Source: Ceratorhiza oryzae-sativae
Taxonomy: Eukaryota > Basidiomycota > Agaricomycetes > Cantharellales > Ceratobasidiaceae
Length of the DNA: 41,009 bases
Assembly: GCA_030998015.1 (NCBI GenBank)
Contig: JARWMV010000128.1
Location: 1 to 41,009, forward strand
Direction of reading: 5' to 3'
Numbering within the stretch: position 1 is the first letter of the stretch; the number at the start of each line of letters is the position of its first letter. The notes below the pieces were generated by a model. That model was not told the DNA's origin. It saw only the letters and a program-made list of their open reading frames with translations, and ran no database searches. This document shows positions 7,542 to 15,253 of the stretch, piece by piece. Made by a program: the position numbers and the translations under genes.

Positions 7542-7760
7542 AGGGTATCACAACAAATGCCAGATTACAGCGAAGTATGAAAAAACATGGTATAAATAAT
7601 TTTATTTTTGTAGTTTATTATTATCACGAAGATCCTTTAACTCAAGCTTCGGATCCGTCTGTGTACGGCTTAAGCCGCACACATACGTCTCCTCTACAAG
7701 CGTGAAGTTGTTGCACGTACGTGCAACAATTTCAGCTAGAGTCGCTGTAGTTTTAACTGA

Positions 7761-8110
7761 CCCGTGCCCGCCTACGATCGCAGCTGCGGCCCTGGCGTGC
7801 GCGGGCGTCTGATTCCGAGGTACCCTGGAACTGAAAGTTCCAGGGTACCTCGCAATACCTCGCGGCCAGAGGGGCCGCCTCGCGCACAACCCACGGCACG
7901 GGTAAGCCTGCCCCCTCCGCGCTCTTTGATCGCCAGCAGGGCGGCCTAAGCGCGGAGGGCTCCACTAATCGATGATTTGCGAAGGCAAATCTACACCCTG
8001 CCTAGAGAACTGCGCTTTAGCGCACGTCTTGGCAGGGGTATCGATTAGCGGGGTAGGGTTTGGTGGTGGATGGGCCCGAGCGGAGCGACGGTCCTCACCA
8101 CCACGGGGGG
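7761..8110 (+). mobile_element. CG5-related composite with Z hairpins
   Basis: Starts CCCGTGCCCGCC with a divergent first stem and CGGCC-AGAG-GGCCG instead of CCGCGAACGCGG; at 7915-8056 it holds a reversed Z element, and it ends ...CACGGGGGG at 8110. TGA flanks both sides; removal leaves the GIY-YIG frame open (VVLT-DIETEV). Confidence 0.75.
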
Positions 8111-8192
8111 TGATATTGAAACAGAGGTTATTAAAAGCTTTCCTTTCGAAGAATTATTTAATTTCAAACAGGAAGCTAAATCTATGCTAGGC

Positions 8193-8414
8193 CCGCGCGC
8201 GTTAGTTGCTGGTGGGACTTGTCCCACCAACCAACGTGAGCAATCGCAACCGTTTGCGATTGCTAGTGCGCGGCATAATATCGATATTTAGCCGCCGGCT
8301 GAAAATGACGAACGGTCGTCATTTTCTACGAGGGAATCTTTATGGGAGGTAGCCTGGACCATGAGACTCATGGTCAAGGCTACCTCATCTGAGGATTCCC
8401 TCTAACGCCGGCGG
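8193..8414 (+). mobile_element. DH element, loop-insert variant 1 (222 bp)
   Basis: Splits the same GIY-YIG gene after SMLG. Exact removal leaves the downstream frame (HTAEAISKM) out of step by one base, the one clear exception. Confidence 0.93.
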
Positions 8415-8494
8415 ACACACGGCTGAGGCAATATCTAAAATGAAAGCTAGATTTGTAGATAAAACCAACCACCCGATGTTTGGGAAAAATCATA

Positions 8495-8738
8495 CCCCCG
8501 CTTAGGGTCAACCAGCATTGTATTTATATATAAATACATGCTGTTGACCCGTGGGTATGGTTATCGAGGCCGCGTTCGCGGCGAGGTATTGCGAGGTACC
8601 CTGGAACTTTAAGTTCCAGGGTACCTCGGAATCAGACGCCGCGCGCACGCCAGGGCCGCCTTGGCTTACATTGACCTTAAGGTCAATATGAGCCAAGCTT
8701 GCTTGGCTTAAGCCAAGGCGTTCGCAGGCGTGCACGGG
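8495..8738 (-). mobile_element. CG5 element with TCATA target repeats
   Basis: TCATA at 8490-8494 and 8739-8743; removal rejoins GKNHTLESIKL in frame. Contains an extra arm GACCTTAAGGTC. Confidence 0.9.
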
Positions 8739-8767
8739 TCATACACTAGAATCAATTAAGTTAATCA

Positions 8768-8800
8768 GGTCCAGCAAGATTTTATAAATCTTGCATGGAA
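8768..8800 (+). repeat. Free copy of the hairpin found in DH variant 2 loops
   Basis: GGTCCAGCAAGATTTTATAA and on to CTTGCATGGA interrupts the GIY-YIG frame between KLI and SKPGEL. Almost the same hairpin (CGGTCCAGCAAG...CTTGCGTGGAAG) sits in the loop of the DH elements at 11223, 14316 and 18242. Confidence 0.85.
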
Positions 8801-8928
8801 GCAAACCTGGCGAGTTAAATCCTATGTTCACCCATACCTCTGAAACTAGAAATAAAATTTCTGATGTAATGAGTAAAAATCCCTTAGGAATATACGACAT
8901 GGAAAATAATTTGATTAAAACATTCAAA

Positions 8929-9155
8929 CCCCCGCTTAGGGTCATCCAGCATTGTATTTATATATAAATACATGCTGTTGACCCGAGGGGTTTGGTTATC
9001 GAGGCCGCGTTCGCGGCGAGGTATTGCGAGGTACCCTGGAACTTTAAGTTCCAGGGTACCTAGGAATCAGACGCCGCGCGCACGCCAGGGCCGACTTGGC
9101 TTGATTATTGACCTTAAGGTCAATATGAGCCAAGGCGTTCGCAGGCGTGCACGGG
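8929..9155 (-). mobile_element. CG5 element with TCAAA target repeats (reference copy)
   Basis: Read in its CCC-to-GGGGG sense it starts CCCGTGCACGCC, contains nested stems (GCACGCC/GGCGTGC, GAGGTA(or TAGGTA)CCCTGGAACTT with its complement, CCGCG-AA-CGCGG) closed by CCCGTG...CGGG. It ends with an AT-rich hairpin (TGTATTTATATATAAATACA) enclosed by GGGTCA/TGACCC and then CTAAGCGGGGG. Both outer edges carry TCAAA (8924-8928 and 9156-9160). Removing the element and one repeat rejoins ...KTF-KNQIEL... of the GIY-YIG gene in frame. It encodes no protein of its own, so mobility must be supplied by something else. Confidence 0.9.
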
Positions 9156-9252
9156 TCAAAAATCAAATAGAGCTAGCTGCTGAATTTGGTGTTAATAAGA
9201 CCACAGTTTCCCGAAAAGTTAGATCAGGTAAAATTTTTAACGGTAAATATTA

Positions 9253-9415
9253 CCCGTGCACGCCTGCGAACGCCTTGGCTTGCCAAGGCGGCCCTGGCGT
9301 GCGCGCGGCTCGCCGCGAACGCGGCCTCGTTAACAATGCCCACGGGTCGTTGACCCTCCGCTTTAGCGGCTGAAATCTTGGGTTACACCTAAGATTTTAG
9401 CCGATAGAGCGGGGG
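9253..9415 (+). mobile_element. CG5 element in CG5+DH composite
   Basis: Short form without the GGTACC arm. The right edge meets a DH element, so no 5-bp repeat is seen. Confidence 0.87.
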
Positions 9416-9416
9416 C

Positions 9417-9588
9417 CCGCGCGCGTTAGTTGCTGGTGGGACTTGTCCCACCAACCAACGTGAGCAATCGCAACCGTTTGCGATTGCTAGTGCGCGGCAT
9501 AATATCGATATTTAGCCGCCGGCTGAAAATGACGAACGGTCGTCATTTTCTACGAGGGAATCTTTAGGATTCCCTCTAACGCCGGCGG
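9417..9588 (+). mobile_element. DH element, basic form, in CG5+DH composite
   Basis: One base (C) separates it from the GGGGG end of the CG5 element 9253-9415. Confidence 0.93.
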
Positions 9589-9702
9589 AAAATTAGATAA
9601 ATAATTCGTTTTAGCTGACTTTAAATTTTAATTTATTCGGGGAAACTCACCTTACTTTGGTGAGTTTTTCTAAGTTACCCTCTCAAATTTCTCTTCTTTA
9701 CG

Positions 9703-10062
9703 GAATCCGAGCTTGTGGCTGGATTCTTTACAGAACACTCTAGTGTGCCTTTTGTTTTCTTTTTCTTAGCAGAGTATAGCTCAATAGTGTTATTCTCATG
9801 TATAACAGCTATATTGTTTTTTGGAGGCTACTTGCTACCTGAAATTTTTGTTAACGATACGGTTGTAAACCTGCAATCAGTAGTGTTAGCTATAAAAACT
9901 AGTTTAGTATGTTTCCTATTCGTGTGGTTTAGAGCCACTCTGCCTAGATTGAGATATGATCAACTAATGATTTTCTGCTGGACTGGTTTACTACCTGTAG
10001 CAATCGCCTTAATCGCATTAGTGCCAGGCTTATTGATTGCATTTGATATATCACCTAACTAA
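9703..10062 (+). CDS. nad1: NADH dehydrogenase subunit 1, exon 4 (C-terminus)
   Basis: Begins ESELVAGFFTEHSSVPF, joining QEA of exon 3, and ends FDISPN with TAA at 10060-10062. It includes the conserved FFLAEYSSI and FVWFRATLPRLRYDQLM segments of complex I subunit 1, and the last membrane helices. With exons 2 and 3 it gives 275 residues, so only the N-terminal part is missing relative to the usual 320-340. The exon is uninterrupted although its neighbours are full of hairpins. Confidence 0.96.
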   Translation, partial: ESELVAGFFTEHSSVPFVFFFLAEYSSIVLFSCITAILFFGGYLLPEIFVNDTVVNLQSVVLAIKTSLVCFLFVWFRATLPRLRYDQLMIFCWTGLLPVAIALIALVPGLLIAFDISPN

Positions 10063-10139
10063 TAATCCCCTCCCTGAACAGAATCTGTGAGTAAGGCGCA
10101 ACTGTCCGCAGGTTTGAATATTTATTATATCTAATATGA

Positions 10140-10349
10140 CCCGTGCACGCCTGCGAACGCCTTGGCTTAAGCCAAGGCGGCCCTGGCGTGCGCGCGGCTC
10201 GCCGCGAACGCGGCCTCGTTAACAATGCCCACGGGTCGTTGACCCTCCGCTTTATTACCCCTGCCAAGACGTGCGCTAAAGCGCAGTTCTCTAGGCAGGG
10301 CGGCTGAAATCTTGGGTTACACCTAAGATTTTAGCCGATAGAGCGGGGG
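10140..10349 (+). mobile_element. CG5 element in CG5+DH composite
   Basis: TATGA precedes it; a DH element follows after one C. Carries the CCTGCC/GGCAGG hairpin in the tail. Confidence 0.87.
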
Positions 10350-10350
10350 C

Positions 10351-10522
10351 CCGCGCGCGTTAGTTGCTGGTGGGACTTGTCCCACCAACCAACGTGAGCA
10401 ATCGCAACCGTTTGCGATTGCTAGTGCGCGGCATAATATCGATATTTAGCCGCCGGCTGAAAATGACGAACGGTCGTCATTTTCTACGAGGGAATCTTTA
10501 GGATTCCCTCTAACGCCGGCGG
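10351..10522 (+). mobile_element. DH element, basic form, in CG5+DH composite
   Basis: Same junction as at 9416: GGGGG-C-CCGCGCG after the CG5 element 10140-10349. Confidence 0.93.
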
Positions 10523-10698
10523 AAATTTTTATAAAAGAAGGAGTTATTAACCCTAACTCTCAAATATTACCATACTCCACTAGATTACCCATTTTAACAG
10601 TATATTTAGATGCACGGTAGAATCTGCGAACTCTGCCGTAAATCTTAAAATGGCCTTAGGTTTCGTCTTATGGTGAAGGGCTTCGTTCTTCATTCATA

Positions 10699-10926
10699 CC
10701 CCCGCTTAGGGTCAACCAGCATTGTATTTATATATAAATACATGCTGTTGACCCGAGGGGTAATGGTTATCGAGGCCGCGTTCGCGGCGAGGTATTGCGA
10801 GGTACCCTGGAACTTTAAGTTCCAGGGTACCTCGGAATCAGACGCCGCGCGCACGCCAGGGCCGACTTGGCTTGATTATTGACCTTAAGGTCAATATGAG
10901 CCAAGGCGTTCGCAGGCGTGCACGGG
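10699..10926 (-). mobile_element. CG5 element with unequal flanks
   Basis: TCATA on the left (10694-10698) but TCAAA on the right (10927-10931). Confidence 0.87.
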
Positions 10927-11222
10927 TCAAAATGTAATTTTGAAAGCTTTCGGAGTGCTGGTTCAACCCTGTCGGAGTGTTAGGGAATCCTTAAATTCCC
11001 GCTTCCTCCTAGGCCCCAGCAGAGACCTAGGATGAAGCACGCCCCACAAGTGATGACGAACCTACTAAAATTTTGGGCGTAAAATAAGCACAGCTTAATT
11101 TTTACCATTAGGGTCACAGCATGCCGCCGGGTCATGGTTTGTAATGCTTAGCCCCAAGGTTATTAACTTTAACAGTTCTTAACCCCTCCCAATGCGCAAA
11201 GGGAACCATTTCCCCAAATACA
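10927..11222 (+). other. Spacer without recognised gene
   Basis: Holds a CCTAGG...CCTAGG hairpin near 11008-11030 and otherwise mixed AT/GC sequence. I looked for rRNA, tRNA and protein signals and could not support any. Confidence 0.4.
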
Positions 11223-11434
11223 CCGCCGGCGTTAGAGGGAATCCTTCCACGCAAGATTTATAAATTTATAAATCTTGCTGGACCGAAAGATTCCCTCGTA
11301 GAAAATGACGACCGTTCGTCATTTTCAGCCGGCGGCTAAATATCGATATTATGCCGCGCACTAGCAATCGCAAACGGTTGCGATTGCTCACGTTGGTTGG
11401 TGGGACAAGTCCCACCAGCAACTAACGCGCGCGG
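11223..11434 (-). mobile_element. DH element, loop-insert variant 2 (212 bp)
   Basis: The last loop carries a different hairpin (TCCAGCAAGATTTATAAATT... in mirror sense). The same flanking context (CCCCAAATACA / GCCTTCGCAAATCCGCC) recurs at 14316, so this larger block was duplicated. Confidence 0.93.
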
Positions 11435-11762
11435 GCCTTCGCAAATCCGCCAATGGAACATTGGCGGGGTATTTAGAGTTCTCAGCGCTTAGGCCGCCCT
11501 TCGGGCGATCAAAGAGCGCTGAGAAGCGCGGTAGTCGTTTTTATGAACCAAAAACGAGGTAATGCCGAACCGGCGGCGTCAATTGTCGACCGTGTCAGGT
11601 TAGGAAAATTAAACCCGACCCGTGATTCCTCCCTTTCAGGGAGTAAGTAAGGGTCATCCAGATCTTTAGATCTAGCCGAGGGTTCATTTAACCCCTAATT
11701 TGTCATGGGCTGTTGGTCCCTAGAAATTTTGGGGTTTGGGTAGAGTGGTAGAACTTCAAATC
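11435..11762 (+). other. Spacer of hairpins
   Basis: Starts with CCGCCAATG/CATTGGCGG and CTCAGCGCTTAGGCC/GCGCTGAG hairpins (the latter Z-related); AGATCTTTAGATCT lies near 11660. The start of this block, to about 11530, is repeated at 14528-14630. Confidence 0.6.
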
Positions 11763-11934
11763 CCGCCGGCGTTAGAGGGAATCCTAAAGATTCCCTCGTA
11801 GAAAATGACGACCGTTCGTCATTTTCAGCCGGCGGCTAAATATCGATATTATGCCGCGCACTAGCAATCGCAAACGGTTGCGATTGCTCACGTTGGTTGG
11901 TGGGACAAGTCCCACCAGCAACTAACGCGCGCGG
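11763..11934 (-). mobile_element. DH element, basic form
   Basis: Between CAAATCC and GCTCCG in a spacer. Confidence 0.92.
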
Positions 11935-12221
11935 GCTCCGTTTCTAATCCGGAAGAGAATTATAATTTATCCCATGGGTATAGTCAGTCTACCCTACAGA
12001 GATAACTGAACTTTCTGCGATAAGTTAAGTTCTCTAGTGTTTTTAGTCCAAGCCCTGTATGAGTCCGCAGTATTATTCTTGATCGGACTCTTCCCTAGGA
12101 TTTATGAGGGCTTCCTCTCCCTATGGACGAGCTTGCCCTTAGAAACCCCAAATACAAAGGAGGTAGGTAAAATATAAAAGAGACATTTTTTTTATATATG
12201 TTAATCAAATTTAACCCTACC

Positions 12222-12253
12222 CTATCTCGTGTCAACTATGTTGACCGAGATAG
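12222..12253 (+). repeat. W hairpin, CTATCTCG outer stem
   Basis: CTATCTCG/CGAGATAG encloses GTCAACTATGTTGAC. Same form at 15009-15040 and 18747-18778. Confidence 0.8.
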
Positions 12254-12440
12254 AGGCCAGACTAATTTTTCTAAGTTTTTCGTCTCGTGTCAACTTTGTT
12301 GTAAACGTGGACCTCCTGTATTGGCTGTCGGACATCATAGATACGGTATGGCCCATGTAAGTTTAAGGGCGCCGAGTCACAGGTTCCGGCGTTATAAAAA
12401 TGATTTTATTAACCCTTTTATTAATCTATTTTTGTTATGG

Positions 12441-12481
12441 GCAGCCGCATAGCGCGCTGCCTCAGCCGCATAGCGCGCTGC
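12441..12481 (-). repeat. Two adjacent 20-bp hairpin units
   Basis: GCAGCCGCATAGCGCGCTGC followed by a near-identical copy; related to the array at 1869. Confidence 0.8.
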
Positions 12482-12618
12482 AAAACTGATTTCATTTAAT
12501 ATATATTTTACAGTTTTTGTTATAAAACCGTAATTATCCGATTTTTCTCCTGCCGTAGACCCCCAACCCCAAACAATGCAGCATAGCTGCATCAGTTTGG
12601 GGGGTCAATAGTTAACCT

Positions 12619-12790
12619 CCGCGCGCGTTAGTTGCTGGTGGGACTTGTCCCACCAACCAACGTGAGCAATCGCAACCGTTTGCGATTGCTAGTGCGCGGC
12701 ATAATATCGATATTTAGCCGCCGGCTGAAAATGACGAACGGTCGTCATTTTCTACGAGGGAATCTTTAGGATTCCCTCTAACGCCGGCGG
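12619..12790 (+). mobile_element. DH element, basic form
   Basis: Follows a CCCAAAC-type hairpin at 12559-12605. Confidence 0.93.
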
Positions 12791-12867
12791 GATAATGTAA
12801 TTGACAATTTCAACCCTGATAGAAAATTTGCCATGCAACTACAGTTTAAGGTAAATACCCTAGCGGG

Positions 12868-12945
12868 TGTCTGATTCCGAGGTACCCTGGAACTTAAAGT
12901 TCCAGGGTACCTCGCAATACCTCGCCACGAACGCGGCCTAACCGG
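12868..12945 (+). mobile_element. CG5 element remnant
   Basis: Only the GGTACC hairpin and CTCGCCACGAACGCGGCC portion remain; both ends are lost. Confidence 0.75.
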
Positions 12946-13083
12946 GCCTGGGACCCATGGCCTTCGGCGAAGCCCATGTACAATCAACCCTAACCTCAAA
13001 ACTAACCCTCGAGCCGGCCGCGCTGGGGACGGTAAGCGGGTTAGTCTTTGACTAACCCCTGCCGGACATCTGCGATGACCGAG

Positions 13084-13126
13084 TTTTCACCGGCCGGTCA
13101 ACTATGTTGACACGAGACGGTGAAAA
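13084..13126 (+). repeat. W hairpin, TTTTCACCG outer stem
   Basis: TTTTCACCG/CGGTGAAAA with the conserved GTCAACTATGTTGAC tip and CGGCCG/CGAGA shoulders. Confidence 0.8.
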
Positions 13127-13150
13127 ATAGGTAATGCGCCCGAAAGGTGA

Positions 13151-13412
13151 CCCGTGCACGCCTGCGAACGCCTTGGCTTAAGCCAAGGCGGCCCTGGCGT
13201 ACGCGGGCGTCTGATTCCGAGGTACCCTGGAACTTAAAGTTCCAGGGTACCTCGCAATACCTCGCCGCGAACGCGGCCTCGATAACCACACCCACGGGTC
13301 GTCGACCCTCCGCTTTATTACCCCTGCCAAGACGTGCGCTAAAGCGCAGTTCTCTAGGCAGGGCGGCTGAAATCTTGGGTTACACCTAAGATTTTAGCCG
13401 ATAGAGCGGGGG
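13151..13412 (+). mobile_element. CG5 element, long form
   Basis: Has both the GGTACC arm and the CCTGCC/GGCAGG tail hairpin. Flanks GGTGA/TGTGA. The wider flanks (CGCCCGAAA ... CCATTCGGGCG) pair with each other, so it lies in a hairpin loop. Confidence 0.88.
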
Positions 13413-13664
13413 TGTGATTTATCCATTCGGGCGGTCCCAGCGCGACGGTTTAGTTTTCCTTTAAGAGAAGAGTATACGGGTCGGGAGCGACCAACCCCGA
13501 ATGGTCCCTCTTTGGCCAGAGTGACCCCAGGGGGACGTCACAGACGTGGTTGGATTCAGCGCGACTTATCTTACCGCCTGGAGATCAAGGCGGGGCGGGG
13601 ATGGGCAGCACTAAGTGCTGTCCTTACCAAAATCGGCGTTAGAAAATCCAAGTAGTAACTCAAA
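13413..13664 (+). other. Spacer upstream of tRNA-Leu
   Basis: Contains GGTCGGGAGCGACC near 13489, GCAGCACTAAGTGCTG near 13607 and part of the CCATTCGGG hairpin. No gene seen. Confidence 0.5.
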
Positions 13665-13748
13665 ACGAGTATGCTGAAACTGGTAGCCAGGTGAATCTTA
13701 GGAATTCATGATCATTTGATTGTAAGAGTTCAAATCTCTTTACTCGTA
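13665..13748 (+). tRNA. trnL(uag): tRNA-Leu(TAG)
   Basis: Acceptor ACGAGTA pairs fully with TACTCGT. The anticodon stem TGAAT/ATTCA closes the loop CTTAGGA with anticodon TAG, reading CUN leucine codons. There is a long variable arm (class II, as expected for Leu) and a T arm AAGAG-TTCAAAT-CTCTT. Discriminator A at 13748. No acceptor mismatches, so no 5' editing is needed. Confidence 0.93.
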
Positions 13749-13801
13749 TTTCGGAAGGAACTACATTTTATGTACACCCCTGCGACCCCTAGATCCGCAC
13801 C

Positions 13802-13973
13802 CCGCCGGCGTTAGAGGGAATCCTAAAGATTCCCTCGTAGAAAATGACGACCGTTCGTCATTTTCAGCCGGCGGCTAAATATCGATATTATGCCGCGCAC
13901 TAGCAATCGCAAACGGTTGCGATTGCTCACGTTGGTTGGTGGGACAAGTCCCACCAGCAACTAACGCGCGCGG
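13802..13973 (-). mobile_element. DH element, basic form
   Basis: Lies about 50 bp downstream of tRNA-Leu. Confidence 0.93.
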
Positions 13974-14017
13974 GGAGCGGGCCGGGGGCTCGCAGGGGCT
14001 CCTCCATGCATTACCTG

Positions 14018-14060
14018 TTTTTTACCGTCTCGTGTCAACATAGTTGACCGGCCGGTAAAA
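14018..14060 (-). repeat. W hairpin, TTTTACCG outer stem
   Basis: Same tip in the opposite orientation. Confidence 0.78.
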
Positions 14061-14315
14061 CCGGACATCTGCGATGACCGAGCAGGTAATGCCCCCCAGG
14101 AAAAATAGGGGTTATAAAACCCTCTAACACCTGGTTTTCCCTGCTGTGTCAGCACTAAGTTCAATCAAAAAAAAAAACAAACGGGGTCCCCTCATATTCC
14201 GCCGCGGGTGGTTTTGTCGACATTACCTCGTTTTTGTTTTATAAGAACGACCTCCCCGGTGGGGCGCGTAGTTAGGAAATTGTACCGCGCAAAGGGGACC
14301 ATTTCCCCAAATACA

Positions 14316-14527
14316 CCGCCGGCGTTAGAGGGAATCCTTCCACGCAAGATTTATAAATTTATAAATCTTGCTGGACCGAAAGATTCCCTCGTAGAAAATG
14401 ACGACCGTTCGTCATTTTCAGCCGGCGGCTAAATATCGATATTATGCCGCGCACTAGCAATCGCAAACGGTTGCGATTGCTCACGTTGGTTGGTGGGACA
14501 AGTCCCACCAGCAACTAACGCGCGCGG
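14316..14527 (-). mobile_element. DH element, loop-insert variant 2 (212 bp)
   Basis: Second copy of the block also seen around 11223-11530. Confidence 0.93.
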
Positions 14528-14739
14528 GCCTTCGCAAATCCGCCAATGGAACATTGGCGGGGTATTTAGAGTTCTCAGCGCTTAGGCCGCCCTTCGGGCG
14601 ATCAAAGAGCGCTGAGAAGCGCGGTAGCTTTAGGTTTGACAAACCCCGATTGTTTAAGCCCCCGGTCACTACTGACCCCCAAACATGTGCAGCTACGCTG
14701 CATTGTTTGGTGGGCAGCAACCCCCCGATATTGTAATGC
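14528..14739 (+). other. Spacer of hairpins, duplicate of part of 11435-11530
   Basis: CCGCCAATG/CATTGGCGG and TCAGCGCTTAGGCC hairpins, then a CCCCCAAACA hairpin ending at about 14717. The short open frames on both strands are hairpin translations. Confidence 0.55.
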
Positions 14740-14911
14740 CCGCCGGCGTTAGAGGGAATCCTAAAGATTCCCTCGTAGAAAATGACGACCGTTCGTCATT
14801 TTCAGCCGGCGGCTAAATATCGATATTATGCCGCGCACTAGCAATCGCAAACGGTTGCGATTGCTCACGTTGGTTGGTGGGACAAGTCCCACCAGCAACT
14901 AACGCGCGCGG
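14740..14911 (-). mobile_element. DH element, basic form, inside another hairpin
   Basis: Flanks ATATTGTAATGC and CAATGTCGGGGG repeat in reverse the nested arrangement at 2235. Confidence 0.93.
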
Positions 14912-15008
14912 CAATGTCGGGGGTCACCCCCCAATGATTGCAATCATTGGGGGTCTCCGGTCATGACCCTCCGTGTGCGGGGACTCTGCCGCCCGTGTCG
15001 GCCTTACC

Positions 15009-15040
15009 CTATCTCGTGTCAACTATGTTGACCGAGATAG
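15009..15040 (+). repeat. W hairpin, CTATCTCG outer stem
   Basis: Same as 12222-12253. Confidence 0.8.
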
Positions 15041-15101
15041 AGACCAGATTAGATTAATTTACTACTGCAGCTGCCTCGTAGGGCACCGAAGAGGGCTAGG
15101 G

Positions 15102-15142
15102 TATTGGCGGCCGTGTCAATTTCATTGACCGGGCGCCAATAC
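15102..15142 (+). repeat. W-like hairpin, TATTGGCG outer stem
   Basis: TATTGGCG/CGCCAATA with tip GTCAATTTCATTGAC. The same form reversed is at 17430-17469. Confidence 0.78.
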
Positions 15143-15180
15143 TTGGACGCGTTACGCACAGGAGCGCTGCATTAGATCTG

Positions 15181-15253
15181 GCATCTTTAGCTTAATTGGT
15201 ATAGCAACTGCCTTCGAAGCAGTCTGGTATTGGTTCAAATCCAATAAGATGTT
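15181..15253 (+). tRNA. trnR(ucg): tRNA-Arg(TCG)
   Basis: Acceptor GCATCTT pairs with AAGATGT (terminal G-T). The anticodon stem ACTGC/GCAGT closes the loop CTTCGAA with anticodon TCG, reading CGN. D loop contains TTGGT. T arm ATTGG-TTCAAAT-CCAAT. Confidence 0.93.

Larger units (their letters stand above)
6837..9600 (+). pseudogene. GIY-YIG homing endonuclease of nad1 intron 3, split into many blocks by hairpin insertions
   Basis: ATG at 6837 (MLSN), then CG5 insertion 6853-7061 with TTTGA on both sides, then LINFLFPLRGYLF continuing to the GIY-YIG domain (GGVYGLVNTKDGKQYIGSSK). DH 7370-7541 follows, then ITTNARLQRSMKKHGINNF and VVYYYHEDP. A hairpin cluster lies at about 7588-7735, and the long composite 7761-8110 comes before DIETEVIKSFPFEELFN (catalytic-Glu region). 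Further interruptions: DH 8193-8414, CG5 8495-8738 (TCATA repeats), a small hairpin 8768-8800, CG5 8929-9155 (TCAAA repeats) and CG5+DH 9253-9588. C-terminal blocks carry a NUMOD/HTH segment (ELAAEFGVNKTTVSRKVRSG). Removing the elements restores one frame except at DH 8193-8414, where clean removal leaves it out of step. Ordinary translation cannot yield the enzyme. Confidence 0.85.
5687..9702 (+). other. nad1 intron 3, group I (IB-like), about 4.0 kb
   Basis: Lies between ...CAG GAG GCT and GAA TCC GAG. Core signals: CTATATGCTGGAAAA at 5744, AATCAGCAGGAAA near 5807, GGTATCCTCAGAGAATAGAC near 6053 and AAGATATATTCC at 6267. The P7 pair is GAATA/TATTC instead of the usual GACTA/TAGTC, a compensated change that argues for selection on the fold. 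Hairpins are inserted between core segments: a cluster at about 5847-6004 and a Z element at 6099-6239, the latter between the two P7 strands, in the P8 region. The GIY-YIG gene is downstream of the core. The 3' end has a hairpin AAACTCACC/GGTGAGTTT near 9645-9668. Confidence 0.85.
10136..10617 (+). other. Possible small reading frame split by a CG5+DH composite
   Basis: An ATG at 10136 lies four bases before the CG5 element (10140-10349), which is joined to a DH element (10351-10522). If the composite 10140-10522 is removed, the ATG is followed by an open frame (KIFIKEGVINPNSQILPYST, then RLPILTVYLDA) until a small hairpin (ACGGTAGA/TCTGCCGT) near 10613. I do not recognise the product. It could be a chance open frame in a spacer downstream of nad1. 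Confidence 0.25.
11935..12618 (+). other. Spacer with unassigned sequence and hairpins
   Basis: About 250 bases (11935-12180) show no repeat family and no gene I recognise. A GGAGG lies at 12160 but no convincing protein follows; the open frame at 12198-12452 runs through a W hairpin and ends in the 20-bp units. Hairpins of the CCCAAAC family lie at 12559-12605. Confidence 0.4.
12791..13150 (+). other. Spacer with CG5 remnant and hairpins
   Basis: Contains the CG5 remnant 12868-12945, CCATGGCCTTCGGCGAAGCCCATG-like stem near 12955, GGTTAGTCTTTGACTAACC near 13039, and a W hairpin. No gene seen. Confidence 0.5.

Noticed and set aside
11735..11770. A possible tRNA 5' half (GGTTTGGGTAGAGTGGTAGA) interrupted by a DH element
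   Set aside because: No matching anticodon arm or T arm could be found beyond the DH element with normal lengths.
10927..12190. Possible fragmented rRNA gene in the gene-poor spacer (a GGGCGTAAAA near 11078 recalls small-subunit rRNA)
   Set aside because: Only a ten-base resemblance; neighbouring conserved rRNA segments were not found.
12198..12452. 84-codon frame as a gene
   Set aside because: It passes through a W hairpin and ends in dispersed 20-bp units; composition is that of spacer and no family is recognised.
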